From positions 1 to 41,122 of the forward strand of contig NZ_LJHS01000030.1 in NCBI RefSeq assembly GCF_001296045.1: 41,122 nucleotides of DNA. Direction: 5' to 3'. The notes below the pieces were generated by a model. The model was not told the origin of the DNA. It made no database searches and saw only the letters and a program-made list of their open reading frames with translations. The position numbers and the translations under genes are program-made. The stretch comes from Rhizobium sp. AAP43 (GTDB lineage Bacteria; Pseudomonadota; Alphaproteobacteria; Rhizobiales; Rhizobiaceae). This document shows positions 1 to 6,844 of the stretch, in pieces. How positions within the stretch are numbered: the first letter of the stretch is position 1; each line of letters opens with the position of its first letter.

Positions 1-480
1 GGCGCAGCAACAGCAGTTGAACAAATTGTCTTCGCGGACAATACCGTCTGGACCTCCGTTGAAATGACTGCAAACGCATGGATCCGCGGAACCACGGCGA
101 CCAATGCTGTATCTGGCACGAATGGCAACGACACCTTGTTTGGTTCCGGAGGGCCAGACACGCTTATTGGCGGGTCAGGTTCGGATACTTTCGTGATCGC
201 TCTCGATGGCTCAGCAGACCTCATACAGGATTTCGCCATATCGTTGGGAGAGAGAGTCGTGTTTGACGCAGGATCCTTCGGGTTAGATCGACACTCGTCT
301 GTCGCTGATTATCTCGCGTTCACTTCTTCCGCACCAGATGCTACCCATGGCTACTTCTTGGTTAGTCAGAACGGAGTGACATGGGATTCAGACGGTGCGG
401 GTAGTCAAGCCGCCACCAGTGTCGTCCGGTTTCAGCAAACTGTACCTGGCCTGACATCGGCAAACTTTGGATTTGTGTAA
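1..480 (+). CDS. RTX (haemolysin-type Ca-binding) protein, C-terminal end, partial
   Basis: The frame is open from base 1, so only the C-terminal 159 residues are present and the true start lies outside the window. Two to three glycine/aspartate-rich nonapeptide repeats are visible (GTNGNDTLFGSGGPDTLIGG, then SGSDTF), the calcium-binding beta-roll signature of RTX proteins. The tail after them (DLIQDFAISLGERVVFD) is the usual end of secreted RTX proteins. Proteins of this class are normally exported by type I secretion through an uncleaved C-terminal signal. No enzymatic domain is in the visible part, so the activity (protease, lipase, adhesin, bacteriocin) cannot be told. A strong hairpin terminator follows the stop codon. 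Confidence 0.85.
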   Translation, partial: GAATAVEQIVFADNTVWTSVEMTANAWIRGTTATNAVSGTNGNDTLFGSGGPDTLIGGSGSDTFVIALDGSADLIQDFAISLGERVVFDAGSFGLDRHSSVADYLAFTSSAPDATHGYFLVSQNGVTWDSDGAGSQAATSVVRFQQTVPGLTSANFGFV

Positions 481-556
481 TTTTTGACAATCTTACTGTG
501 CTCGTCCGTGACGGTTGAGTCCAAAGGTTCTGAACGGGGGGCTCGCTATCATCACC

Positions 557-596
557 CCCATCCGCCGAATTAATTGGGCGGATGGGCCTAGTTTTT
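557..596 (+). terminator. Rho-independent terminator after the RTX gene
   Basis: A 10-bp perfect stem (CCCATCCGCC at 557-566 with GGCGGATGGG at 577-586) around an AT-rich 10-nt loop is followed by a T run (591-595). It lies 77 bases past the RTX stop codon and faces the convergent resolvase gene. Confidence 0.85.
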
Positions 597-634
597 CCTT
601 TTGAGGTGGCAATTTTCTTGGGCAACGCTTTGGT

Positions 635-1231
635 CTATTCAATAGAAGGAGTGCGGCTGCCGGCTTGCGCCTTGGCCCGCGCCTGAGGGAAATAATCGTA
701 GAACGTCACACGGCTCACCCCGAGCCGGCGTGCGATTTCGGCGACGGAGATATCGCCGGCTGCCAGCATCGCGCGCGCCGCCTTCTTGTCGTCTTCGTTG
801 AGCTTGGGCAGGCGGCCACCCTTGCGGCCACGGGCGAGCGCGGCCTTCAGGCCCTCCATAGTCCGCTCTCGATTGAGGTCGAGAAAGTACTCGGCCATCG
901 CCCCATGGATCTGCAGAAAGAACCGACCCTGCGCACTTTCGCTGTCCAGTTCCTCGGTCAGGCTGCGGAACTTGATGCCATCGCCGCGGAGCTTGTCGAT
1001 CGTGCGCATCATCTCGACCAGGGAGCGACCAAGCCGGTCCAGCTTCCACACGACGAGCACATCCTCGGGACGAAGATAGGCGAGAGCCGCTTCGAGCTCA
1101 GGCCGCTTGCTGCCAGCCTTGCCCGACTTCTTCTCCTCGAAGATCTTCTCGCATCCGGCACGGGTCAGCGCATCTCGCTGCATGTCAAGATTCTGGTCGA
1201 CGGTGGAAAGACGCGCATATCCGATCTTCAT
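635..1231 (-). CDS. Serine site-specific recombinase (resolvase/invertase family)
   Basis: A 198-residue small serine recombinase. The N-terminal catalytic domain has the YARLST motif with nucleophile Ser9 and the DRLGRS motif with Arg66 and Arg69. The C-terminal part (about 155-185, IAEIARRLGVSRVTFYDYFP-like) is the HTH_7 DNA-binding helix-turn-helix. Length matches Tn3-type resolvases and Gin/Hin invertases (180-200 residues). Such enzymes resolve plasmid multimers or transposon cointegrates, or invert DNA, at short dyad sites. No transposase is nearby, so this may be a stand-alone plasmid resolvase. The start is an ATG at 1231 with no clear ribosome binding site. Repeats at 1283-1348 just upstream are a candidate recombination site. 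Confidence 0.93.
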   Translation of the reverse strand: MKIGYARLSTVDQNLDMQRDALTRAGCEKIFEEKKSGKAGSKRPELEAALAYLRPEDVLVVWKLDRLGRSLVEMMRTIDKLRGDGIKFRSLTEELDSESAQGRFFLQIHGAMAEYFLDLNRERTMEGLKAALARGRKGGRLPKLNEDDKKAARAMLAAGDISVAEIARRLGVSRVTFYDYFPQARAKAQAGSRTPSIE

Positions 1232-1282
1232 GTTAGGATAGTAAATTTACAGCGTTTTCCTGTCAAATGATTTCCAGACATA

Positions 1283-1348
1283 TTTTCCTTACAAAAAGCC
1301 CGCCGAAAGGGCGGGCTGAATGTGGGGCAGGGGAACTTGTAAGGAAAA
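1283..1348. repeat. 12-bp perfect inverted repeat flanking a hairpin, next to the resolvase
   Basis: TTTTCCTTACAA (1283-1294) is repeated inverted as TTGTAAGGAAAA (1337-1348), 42 bases apart. The outward flanks also share CCAGACAT (1274-1281) and CCAGACAT (1359-1366), but in direct orientation. Placement just upstream of a serine recombinase suggests a res-type or inversion site. This is an inference from position and symmetry only. Confidence 0.4.
1292..1317 (-). terminator. Hairpin with T run on minus strand, upstream of the resolvase
   Basis: AGCCCGCC (1297-1304) pairs with GGCGGGCT (1310-1317). On the minus strand the stem is followed by five T residues (1292-1296). It would stop transcripts coming from the right before they reach the resolvase gene. 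It lies inside a larger 12-bp inverted repeat (1283-1294 and 1337-1348). Confidence 0.6.
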
Positions 1349-1479
1349 CGGTCGATTGCCAGACATGACGCAGCTTCGCGCCATTTGCAGTCATGCCGGC
1401 ACCTGACATATCCAGTCGTCTTGAGTAGCGTTAGCTCGGAAGTTGGTCCGTGTCGGTCCGGCGAACGTGAGCTCTTATA

Positions 1480-2025
1480 GTGAAACCGCCACCATCTCGA
1501 ATTCTGACAAACCGTCTCGTGCTGCGCGCCGCGCGCGCCGAGGATGCGGCGGTCGTGTTCGAGGACTATACCGGAGACATCAAGGCGGCGGAATTTCTGC
1601 CAAGGGGACCGCATCTTTCGCAGTCGGCAACTGAGGCCGTTATCAGCGCATGGGGCGAGACCAACTGGAATGTTAGCAACCGTTTCGTCTGGACCATCAT
1701 TGAGCGACGAACCGACAGGCCCATAGGACTTTTTCTTCTCTTCAATCAGAATGATGAAGCGGCGGAGATACACTATGGATTGGGACCCGCCTTCTGGGGG
1801 CATGGATTAGCCACCGAGGCTGGCTCGGCCGTCATGCGCTGGATTGCGGAGCAATCAAATTTGTCTGAGGTTCGTACAATTTGCGCCGCTGATCACGATG
1901 CAAGTTGCCGCGTTTTGGAAAAGATTGGCCTCCAGCGAAATCAATTCATCCCAGCGGCCTTGCAGATGAGGCCGACCGGGGTAAGGAGCGATGGGTGGTC
2001 ATACATCTGGAGGCGCGACGAATGA
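1480..2025 (+). CDS. GNAT-family N-acetyltransferase (RimJ/RimL-like)
   Basis: A 181-residue protein starting at a GTG. The opening (ILTNRLVLRAARAEDAAVVF) is the first strand and helix of the RimJ/RimL/Acetyltransf_3 subgroup. The region YGLGPAFWGHGLATEAGSAV carries the acetyl-CoA-binding motif A (Q/R-x-x-G-x-G/A, here W-G-H-G-L-A). The later CAADHDASCRVLEKIGL is the usual motif B with a conserved asparagine-like position replaced by Asp-Ala-Ser. The enzyme transfers acetyl from acetyl-CoA to an amine. The substrate (ribosomal N-terminus, antibiotic, small metabolite) cannot be read from the sequence. It stands alone between the resolvase and a broken nuclease gene and is probably passenger DNA. 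Confidence 0.85.
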   Translation: MKPPPSRILTNRLVLRAARAEDAAVVFEDYTGDIKAAEFLPRGPHLSQSATEAVISAWGETNWNVSNRFVWTIIERRTDRPIGLFLLFNQNDEAAEIHYGLGPAFWGHGLATEAGSAVMRWIAEQSNLSEVRTICAADHDASCRVLEKIGLQRNQFIPAALQMRPTGVRSDGWSYIWRRDE

Positions 2026-2069
2026 CTGATACGCACAGTGCGCCGTTTTCCGCTTCGCGCCAGAAGCGG

Positions 2070-2507
2070 TCATTGATCAGCGTTTGGTGACGAGCGATCT
2101 TTCAATTTTTCAGCCCATCTAAAGGCCTGATAGAAAATTACCGCACCAACCACAAAACCTAGCCACTTGTTGATCAGATTGCGCAGATTACGGCGCCGCT
2201 GCTCGATGTCGACACAGGTGCCGACTTCCAGGAGCCTCGCTGCCTTTGATCCGGCGATATAAATGCAGCCCTCGGTGTTATATCGCTTCTGGTAGGACAG
2301 CTTTGCGGTGTCGCACTGGGCGCAATGTCCCGATCGCGTGCGCAGCCGATAGCCTTTCGAGGAGCACGGCGATCCGAGAACAACCGTCTTTCCTACTCAG
2401 CGGACGCCCGCCTTCCAAGCTGCAGAGGACTGACCGCGTCCGTCATAGACATCGGCGGTCGACAAACCTTGCGTCCCTAAGAACTCAAGTTCGTCTTTTG
2501 TGAGCAT
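2070..2507 (-). pseudogene. Broken GIY-YIG nuclease-like gene (Mug113/T5orf172 type) with in-frame stop
   Basis: Reading from an ATG at 2507 gives 36 residues, an in-frame TGA at 2399-2397, then continues in the same frame to a TGA at 2072-2070. After the stop come a cysteine pair (HCAQCD, residues about 57-62), KLSYQKRYNTEG, and the GIY-YIG core CIYIAGSKAARLLEVGTCVD followed by IEQRRRNLRN. Homologues normally run on through the nuclease fold. Here the frame turns after RNLRN into unrelated hydrophobic sequence (WLGFVVGAVIF) and ends, so the 3' part is lost as well. The ATG overlaps the stop of the secreted-protein gene upstream (TGATG), so the two were probably translated together. The family assignment comes from recognised motifs, not a search. 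Confidence 0.7.
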
Positions 2508-3499
2508 CAGTTTCCGGCCCCCAAGATGTTGGAGACCGCCTTCTCGTCTAATACTTTCGTCGCAACCCGGTTCTCAATCTGAGCCTTGATGTCATTGACC
2601 ATGTTCTGTAGCCCAGGCAGCATAGCCTGAGCCGCTGCACGTTCAGAGGGCATGTCAACGAACAGACGGCGAGCGGTCAGTCGCGTCGTCACGTCGTTGG
2701 ACAGGAGACCTGGCCGAAATAACTCGTACATAGCTGTCGCCGACCAACGCCTCGGATCCGCATTGTCGACATCAATCAGGCAGCGAAATGCTTCTTCTTC
2801 GGAACGACGTGAGACTTGGCTATCGAACTCATTTCGCCCAGAACAACCGAAACCTATGATGATCTCGCGTTCTGCGCTTTCGAACTCTCCGCGTATGGTT
2901 TTCGACCATTCGAAGTCCATTAGACCGGGTTTACCTTGCTTGGTATAGCCGTAGGTATTCCGCACTTTGATCGCCTGGAACAGAGAGGTGTCGAAATCCT
3001 TCTCGGTCATGTCTATGCCATCACAGGCTAGGTAGACAAATGGGCTGGTGGCTGTGCTTAGGAACCTGTCCTTGCGCTCCTCCCGGGTATTACACCGATC
3101 GAACACCAGCGTGATACGGAAAATATGGTCCTGAAAAGCATAGGCTGTGGCACTCGCTTCTCTGCCTATGGTGCAGTGGATGGTCGTGATTTGTTCGACA
3201 ACATAGCGGCGCTCATCATCCTCATCGATCGTGAGGTCTGGATCCGAGTTGATCGGCCGATACTGCTTAAAACTCGTATTCTTGACGGGGTCGAAGAGGT
3301 CTGGAGCAAGAGATGTCGTCGCATCGACAAACTTCACTGGTACAGAAAAGCCGCCTCGAGTGCATTTTGCACTGGATCCGAGCGACGCTTCGAATACTGC
3401 TGTGCTGACTGTGAGTTGCGCCGGCCAATCGAAGGCCTGCGCATGGGCGCTGGGGGCTCCCCAAGCAGTCAACGCTGCAGCCACAATCCAAGATTTCAT
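2507..3499 (-). CDS. Secreted protein of unknown function
   Basis: A 330-residue protein with a classical signal peptide (MKSWIVAAALTAWGAPSAHA, cleavage probably after A20 before QAFDW). Six or more cysteines are scattered through the mature part (for example in AKCTRGG, IHCTIG, RCNTRE, YLACDG, GFGCSG, FRCLID), consistent with disulphides in the periplasm. I do not recognise the family. The stop codon overlaps the start of the broken GIY-YIG gene (TGATG), so the pair formed an operon. A minus-strand terminator at 3552-3573 separates it from the genes to the right, so it probably has its own promoter in 3500-3550. No enzyme motif is visible. Confidence 0.75.
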   Translation of the reverse strand: MKSWIVAAALTAWGAPSAHAQAFDWPAQLTVSTAVFEASLGSSAKCTRGGFSVPVKFVDATTSLAPDLFDPVKNTSFKQYRPINSDPDLTIDEDDERRYVVEQITTIHCTIGREASATAYAFQDHIFRITLVFDRCNTREERKDRFLSTATSPFVYLACDGIDMTEKDFDTSLFQAIKVRNTYGYTKQGKPGLMDFEWSKTIRGEFESAEREIIIGFGCSGRNEFDSQVSRRSEEEAFRCLIDVDNADPRRWSATAMYELFRPGLLSNDVTTRLTARRLFVDMPSERAAAQAMLPGLQNMVNDIKAQIENRVATKVLDEKAVSNILGAGN

Positions 3500-3551
3500 T
3501 TTTATCCCCGCAGTTTAACCCAAGCGATTGATAGACCACGGATCACAATAT

Positions 3552-3573
3552 GAAAAGCCGCCCGGAGGCGGCC
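3552..3573 (-). terminator. Rho-independent terminator (minus strand)
   Basis: On the minus strand GCCGCC (3572-3567), loop TCCG, GGCGGC (3562-3557) is followed by four T residues (3556-3553). It lies about 40 bases past the stop of the small ORF ending at 3611 and supports that ORF being transcribed leftward. Confidence 0.7.
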
Positions 3574-3610
3574 TATCTTTCGGCTAGGACATGGCATCAG
3601 CCCTGACGCT

Positions 3611-3820
3611 CTACGATCTGCGCATCATAGTGTGGCCGGATACTGGTACCGTCGACGGGTATCCGAACAGGACCGGCAGGTCAACCGGATACAGGGCGTC
3701 GATCTCAGCAGGACTGAAACCCTCTCGGAGTTTCTCTTCGACAAACGCGCGAGTCAATGACTTTTGCCCCCAAGCTTTGTCTCGCTTTGAGTTCGCTCCG
3801 GCGGTTTTGGGTTGCTGCAT
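3611..3820 (-). CDS. Small hypothetical protein, start uncertain
   Basis: A minus-strand frame of up to 97 codons (open to 3904 from a TTG). The likely coding part starts at an ATG at 3820 and gives 69 residues (MQQPKTAGANSKRDKAWGQK...). It has a charged helical middle (TRAFVEEKLREGFSPAEIDALYP-like) and a short basic tail. No Shine-Dalgarno is clear for any candidate start. Support comes from its composition, from the terminator just downstream, and from lying head-to-tail with its neighbours. I do not recognise the family. Confidence 0.4.
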   Translation of the reverse strand: MQQPKTAGANSKRDKAWGQKSLTRAFVEEKLREGFSPAEIDALYPVDLPVLFGYPSTVPVSGHTMMRRS

Positions 3821-3937
3821 TGTGGGCGGTAGGGACGTGTTGCGGTGCGGAGCCATTCTGGCTGCGCAGCACCGCATCACGTTACGGGCTGACTGACTGA
3901 GCAAACTCGGCGGGTGAGGGGACGAGCGGCAATCTTC

Positions 3938-4321
3938 TCAGAGCGGCAGTCTTTGCCATTGGAGTCGCGGATCCTCGCACGGTGTACCGGTCTTGCGGAG
4001 ACCGGATACACGATTGTTGGTGACCTCGAATGCGCTATACGTGAAACCGTTATGTTTGCCGTAGCCATCCAAGGCGATGAAGCGGGTGCAAACGATCTCG
4101 CTTGACCGGGACGACGCCAATGTGAGCGTCGAGGATATCTGCGCGTTCTGGAGATCGGTATTGCCAAAAAATGGCCCGGTCATCCGCACAATCTGCTGTG
4201 TCACAGCTGGCGAAGTGGGAACGACTGAGCTCGGACTTGCAGACAGCTTACTCTTGGAATTGTCGGCCTGGCAGCTGCCAAGAACCAGCAGCACCCCGGC
4301 GAATGCGAGATTACGTTTCAT
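3938..4321 (-). CDS. Small lipoprotein of unknown function
   Basis: A 127-residue protein with a lipoprotein signal (MKRNLAFAGVLLVLGSC, lipobox L-G-S-C, lipidated Cys17). The ATG at 4321 was chosen over an upstream in-frame start at 4360 because GGAG lies just upstream and the signal sequence begins there. The mature part starts with a Ser/Pro-rich linker (about 20-40), then a compact domain with two more cysteines (VCTRFI and TPCEDP). Localisation is the outer- or inner-membrane periplasmic face. The next residue, Gln18, does not give the Asp+2 inner-membrane retention signal. No recognised family. It is followed on the same strand by the 69-residue ORF. Confidence 0.75.
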   Translation of the reverse strand: MKRNLAFAGVLLVLGSCQADNSKSKLSASPSSVVPTSPAVTQQIVRMTGPFFGNTDLQNAQISSTLTLASSRSSEIVCTRFIALDGYGKHNGFTYSAFEVTNNRVSGLRKTGTPCEDPRLQWQRLPL

Positions 4322-4394
4322 GAGCGCTCCATATATCGATCCCAGCCGTACAATCTGCACTCGCTTCTCTCAAGAGACCTAAGGCACGTCACTG

Positions 4395-4562
4395 CTAGCC
4401 CTGCCGACCTGTGCTGTCGATCTCTTCCGCGTACTCAGTCTTACGACGTTCGATCTTTTCAACGATCGCCGTCCGTATGGCGACCTCGACGGTGGTCTCC
4501 ATGAGCGCCACAACCTCCTCGGCTAGCTGCTCAACCTCGGCATCATCAATGTAGAGTGCCAT
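4395..4562 (-). CDS. VapB-like antitoxin (Rv0623/PSK-type), no toxin partner
   Basis: A 55-residue protein, MALYIDDAEVEQLAEEVVAL..., which matches the short Rv0623-like (PSK) VapB antitoxins whose members typically open MALxI-x-D-xx-V-xx-LA. Start at 4562 fits the family. Upstream starts at 4571 and 4589 add residues not seen in the family. VapB proteins are dimeric ribbon-helix-helix repressors that neutralise a PIN-domain VapC ribonuclease encoded directly downstream. Here the next gene is a lipoprotein and there is no PIN ORF, so this is an orphan or remnant. The upstream neighbour is a 73-residue hypothetical protein. Confidence 0.65.
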   Translation of the reverse strand: MALYIDDAEVEQLAEEVVALMETTVEVAIRTAIVEKIERRKTEYAEEIDSTGRQG

Positions 4563-4624
4563 CGGTTCCATTCTAAGTGGCCCTGGCACCGATAAAACTT
4601 TCTGGCTGAACCTCCTGCAGGTAA

Positions 4625-4846
4625 TCAGCGTACAGGTCGGTCGCCTCGCGATCTGTGATCGAACCCCTTTCGCTGCAAGGTCACAAGCAGATCCTCTATA
4701 GGGTCATGCACGACAGCATCGCCTGAACGCTCTGTCATCTGGTCGGCCCAATCGTCGATCGCGAGCCGCTCGGAAACAATGCCGTGCTCTGCCGCCAACG
4801 CATAAATCCGGGCAAGAGCCAGCCTTTTGGGAGTGTTCCTGTTCAT
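4625..4846 (-). CDS. Small hypothetical protein next to the traA remnant
   Basis: A 73-residue protein (MNRNTPKRLALARIYALAAEHG...) starting at an ATG at 4846 with AGGAAAG about 3-9 bases upstream. It is mostly helical by composition, acidic in the middle and basic at the end. Its start lies 8 bases past the stop of the traA remnant, suggesting it was the last gene of that transfer operon. I do not recognise a characterised family. Confidence 0.55.
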   Translation of the reverse strand: MNRNTPKRLALARIYALAAEHGIVSERLAIDDWADQMTERSGDAVVHDPIEDLLVTLQRKGFDHRSRGDRPVR

Positions 4847-4853
4847 GTCTTTC

Positions 4854-6135
4854 CTATCGGCTTAATCCAAGCCCCTGCGAGAGGCTGCGCTGCTGTTTCA
4901 GGGTATGGTCGTGGCTCAATTCGGCCATGCGGGTGCGTTCGACCATTCGGCCGACCGTCTTGATCTGCTCGGCCTGTTTCGCCAGCTCCGGACGCCTTTC
5001 AAGCTCCTTGCCAAACTCGCGAGGATCGGAAGATCCGAACCGGCGTGTCAGCGCATTGGCAACACGCTTGACCTCCTCAAGCGCGGCCTGGCCATCCGGG
5101 GTCGATCGCAGATCCTCGATGAACTGCCCGCGTTTGTCTGTCGGCGTCTTCTCTACCTGGGCGATGATCTCGGCGCTGCGTGGCGTGAGGCCGGGGACTT
5201 CAACGACATCACGCTTGTCGCGCTGCCATTGCTCTGACTTGCGTTCCTCACTAATGCGGCGCACCCACCTCTCGGAAGAATATCCAATCTGGGAGGCAAC
5301 CGCTTTTGCATAATGCAGGGCCGCTTTCCGCTCTTTGTTGTCACCGAACACGCCGGACTTGCCACGCAACGCACCGAACCGTTCAGGCTGCTCAGCCATG
5401 GTCTTCGCCAGAAGTGCACCATTGCCCTCCTTCTCGGTGATCGCAGCCCGAAGCCGACCGGCAACCTCTGCGGGGTCACGGAAGACAGACCGCGCAACAG
5501 ATTCCACGGCTTCAAATCCATGCTCGAACGCCAGCATGGCGTTTTCGCGGGCCACGTTATCAATGGTCCTGTCATGGCGCGTAATTGCCAGCACGAGAGG
5601 GGCAGGTTTGTCGGCCTGGTGCTGCCCGTGGCGATCGGCGGCAAGATCAGCACCCATGTTCGGTGAGGACCCGCGTTTAAACACCTGCCGCCCCGTCGGG
5701 ATCTCGATCTCACTGCGAATGCCGATCGCCTCGACAATACCGCGCCGCTCGGCAAACGCGCGGGTGTAATCCAGCGTCGTTTCCTTCGCCCCGGATCGCG
5801 ACAGGCGGCTTTCCAGCCGTTCATAAGCCAGTTCGCCGGCATCCTGGACTTTCCAGGCATTGCGATGCGTCTGCGTGCCATCCGGAAGGGTGACGGGGAC
5901 TGATCCCTCATGGCGAAGGCCGATTGTTGCTCCGATCTCCGGCGCAGCCTCCTTCATCGCCTGTTCCAGCCCGACGCCCCATGTCGTCTGCCGCTCGCCT
6001 TTGGCGTTTTCCAGCGTCACGAAGTAGCTGTCGCGGTTGCCCTGCCGGTGCTCGTAAGGCGCAAACACCATGCTCCACCAGCTTGCCCTCCTTGTTGTCA
6101 GTGAGCTCTTGGCTGTCGGCATGGAGCTGAACCTT
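4854..6135 (-). pseudogene. traA: Second, truncated and frameshifted TraA-like relaxase gene (C-terminal part only)
   Basis: The frame 6122-4854 encodes 422 residues matching only the C-terminal third of TraA. The block APYEHRQGNRDSYFVTLENA..., WGVGLEQAMKEA, then RLSRSGAKETTLDY aligns with about residue 790 onward of the intact TraA at 10392-13976 (APYEHQSGDRESYYVTLGFA, WGVDLARAMEAS, RLSRAGSKETTLDY). By eye the two are roughly half identical over that block. Just upstream the homologous reading (HADSQELTDNKEGKLVEHG) is in another frame, so an extra T in the TTT at 6065-6063 breaks it. The relaxase and helicase domains are missing. It is likely a relic of another transfer system and not functional. 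Confidence 0.85.
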
Positions 6136-6261
6136 GCGGGATCCTACACCCTGCCGGATTGGCGAAGACTGAACACAGCCCCGGGTGGGGGTCCAATTTG
6201 CGCACAGGCCGGTTGATGCAGTCTACTCCGCGACGGCAATAGAGCCCGAAAGGAGCGTCCA

Positions 6262-6303
6262 ATGTTTGATTCTTTGAGCGCTAAGGGACATCAAACAAGA
6301 TAA
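6262..6303 (+). CDS. Possible 13-residue leader peptide
   Basis: ATG at 6262 is preceded by AAAGGAG (6249-6255) and encodes MFDSLSAKGHQTR before TAA. It is too short to judge by coding statistics. It is listed because of the strong ribosome binding site upstream of traM, and it could equally be the truncated start of a lost gene. Confidence 0.2.
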   Translation: MFDSLSAKGHQTR

Positions 6304-6497
6304 TGCCACTAATAGTATTCTACCCGAAGCAGTCATAGTGTGCTTCCTGGAATAGTGATTTGCCATGTGCGGCTACCAGAGAGTGAACCTGCGGTCCGGC
6401 TTCGCACCCGTCAGATCTGTGATGGTCGACTCAATTCCGACAAGATAAACACTTCCACACCATTCTCCGGATCGCCGCAGACTGAACGAGAACGGTC

Positions 6498-6518
6498 AAC
6501 CTGTGCACATCACAGGTT
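6498..6518. promoter_or_regulatory. Inverted repeat in the traM leader
   Basis: AACCTGTG (6498-6505), spacer CACAT, CACAGGTT (6511-6518) form a perfect 8-bp dyad. It ends three bases before the traM ribosome binding site (AGGGAGGAG, 6521-6529). It could be a protein operator (its left half contains TGTGCA as tra boxes do) or an RNA hairpin controlling traM translation. Confidence 0.45.
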
Positions 6519-6534
6519 ATAGGGAGGAGCTTAC

Positions 6535-6834
6535 GTGGCAACAGGTTCAGGCAGCAATAAAATTCGGGTCGAGCTAAGGCCTCTCGTGGGGCTTTTGGCG
6601 GACGTGCCTCCAGAACTGATCCGTTATCTAGCGGAAGACGCAATCAGGATTCACCGCGACTTGGTCGACAAGGCTGAAAGCCTGTTTCAAGCACTCCCTG
6701 CGGACGTAAAGACAGGCAAGGTGGCCGGCAGCACCGAGCACCTTGCTTATTTGAAAGCAACCATCGAGATGCATGCGCAAATGGCCGCATTGTCGAGCCT
6801 CATCGCTATTTCGGGCCATACACCGGAGGTGTGA
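6535..6834 (+). CDS. traM: Transcriptional antiactivator TraM (quorum-sensing inhibitor of TraR)
   Basis: A 99-residue protein starting at GTG 6535 with a strong ribosome binding site five bases upstream. The opening KIRVELRPLVGLLADVPPEL, the middle LVDKAESLFQALPADVKTGK and the ending ATIEMHAQMAALSSLIAI-like helices match the agrobacterial TraM antiactivator (about 102 residues). TraM dimers bind TraR, strip it from DNA and speed its degradation, so conjugation starts only at a quorum. It is convergent with traR, whose stop lies about 10 bases past the traM stop, an arrangement seen in rhizobial plasmids. A dyad at 6498-6518 may control it. Confidence 0.93.
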   Translation: MATGSGSNKIRVELRPLVGLLADVPPELIRYLAEDAIRIHRDLVDKAESLFQALPADVKTGKVAGSTEHLAYLKATIEMHAQMAALSSLIAISGHTPEV

Positions 6835-6844
6835 GCCCCCTCGA

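Larger units (their letters stand above)
6136..6534. other. Spacer between traA remnant and traM
   Basis: No convincing gene. It contains a possible insertion-sequence end remnant (6181-6205, GTGGGGGTCCAATTTGC type), a 13-codon minigene with a strong ribosome binding site (6262-6303), and an inverted repeat in the traM leader (6498-6518). The 60-codon frame at 6340-6522 has no coding features. Confidence 0.6.
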
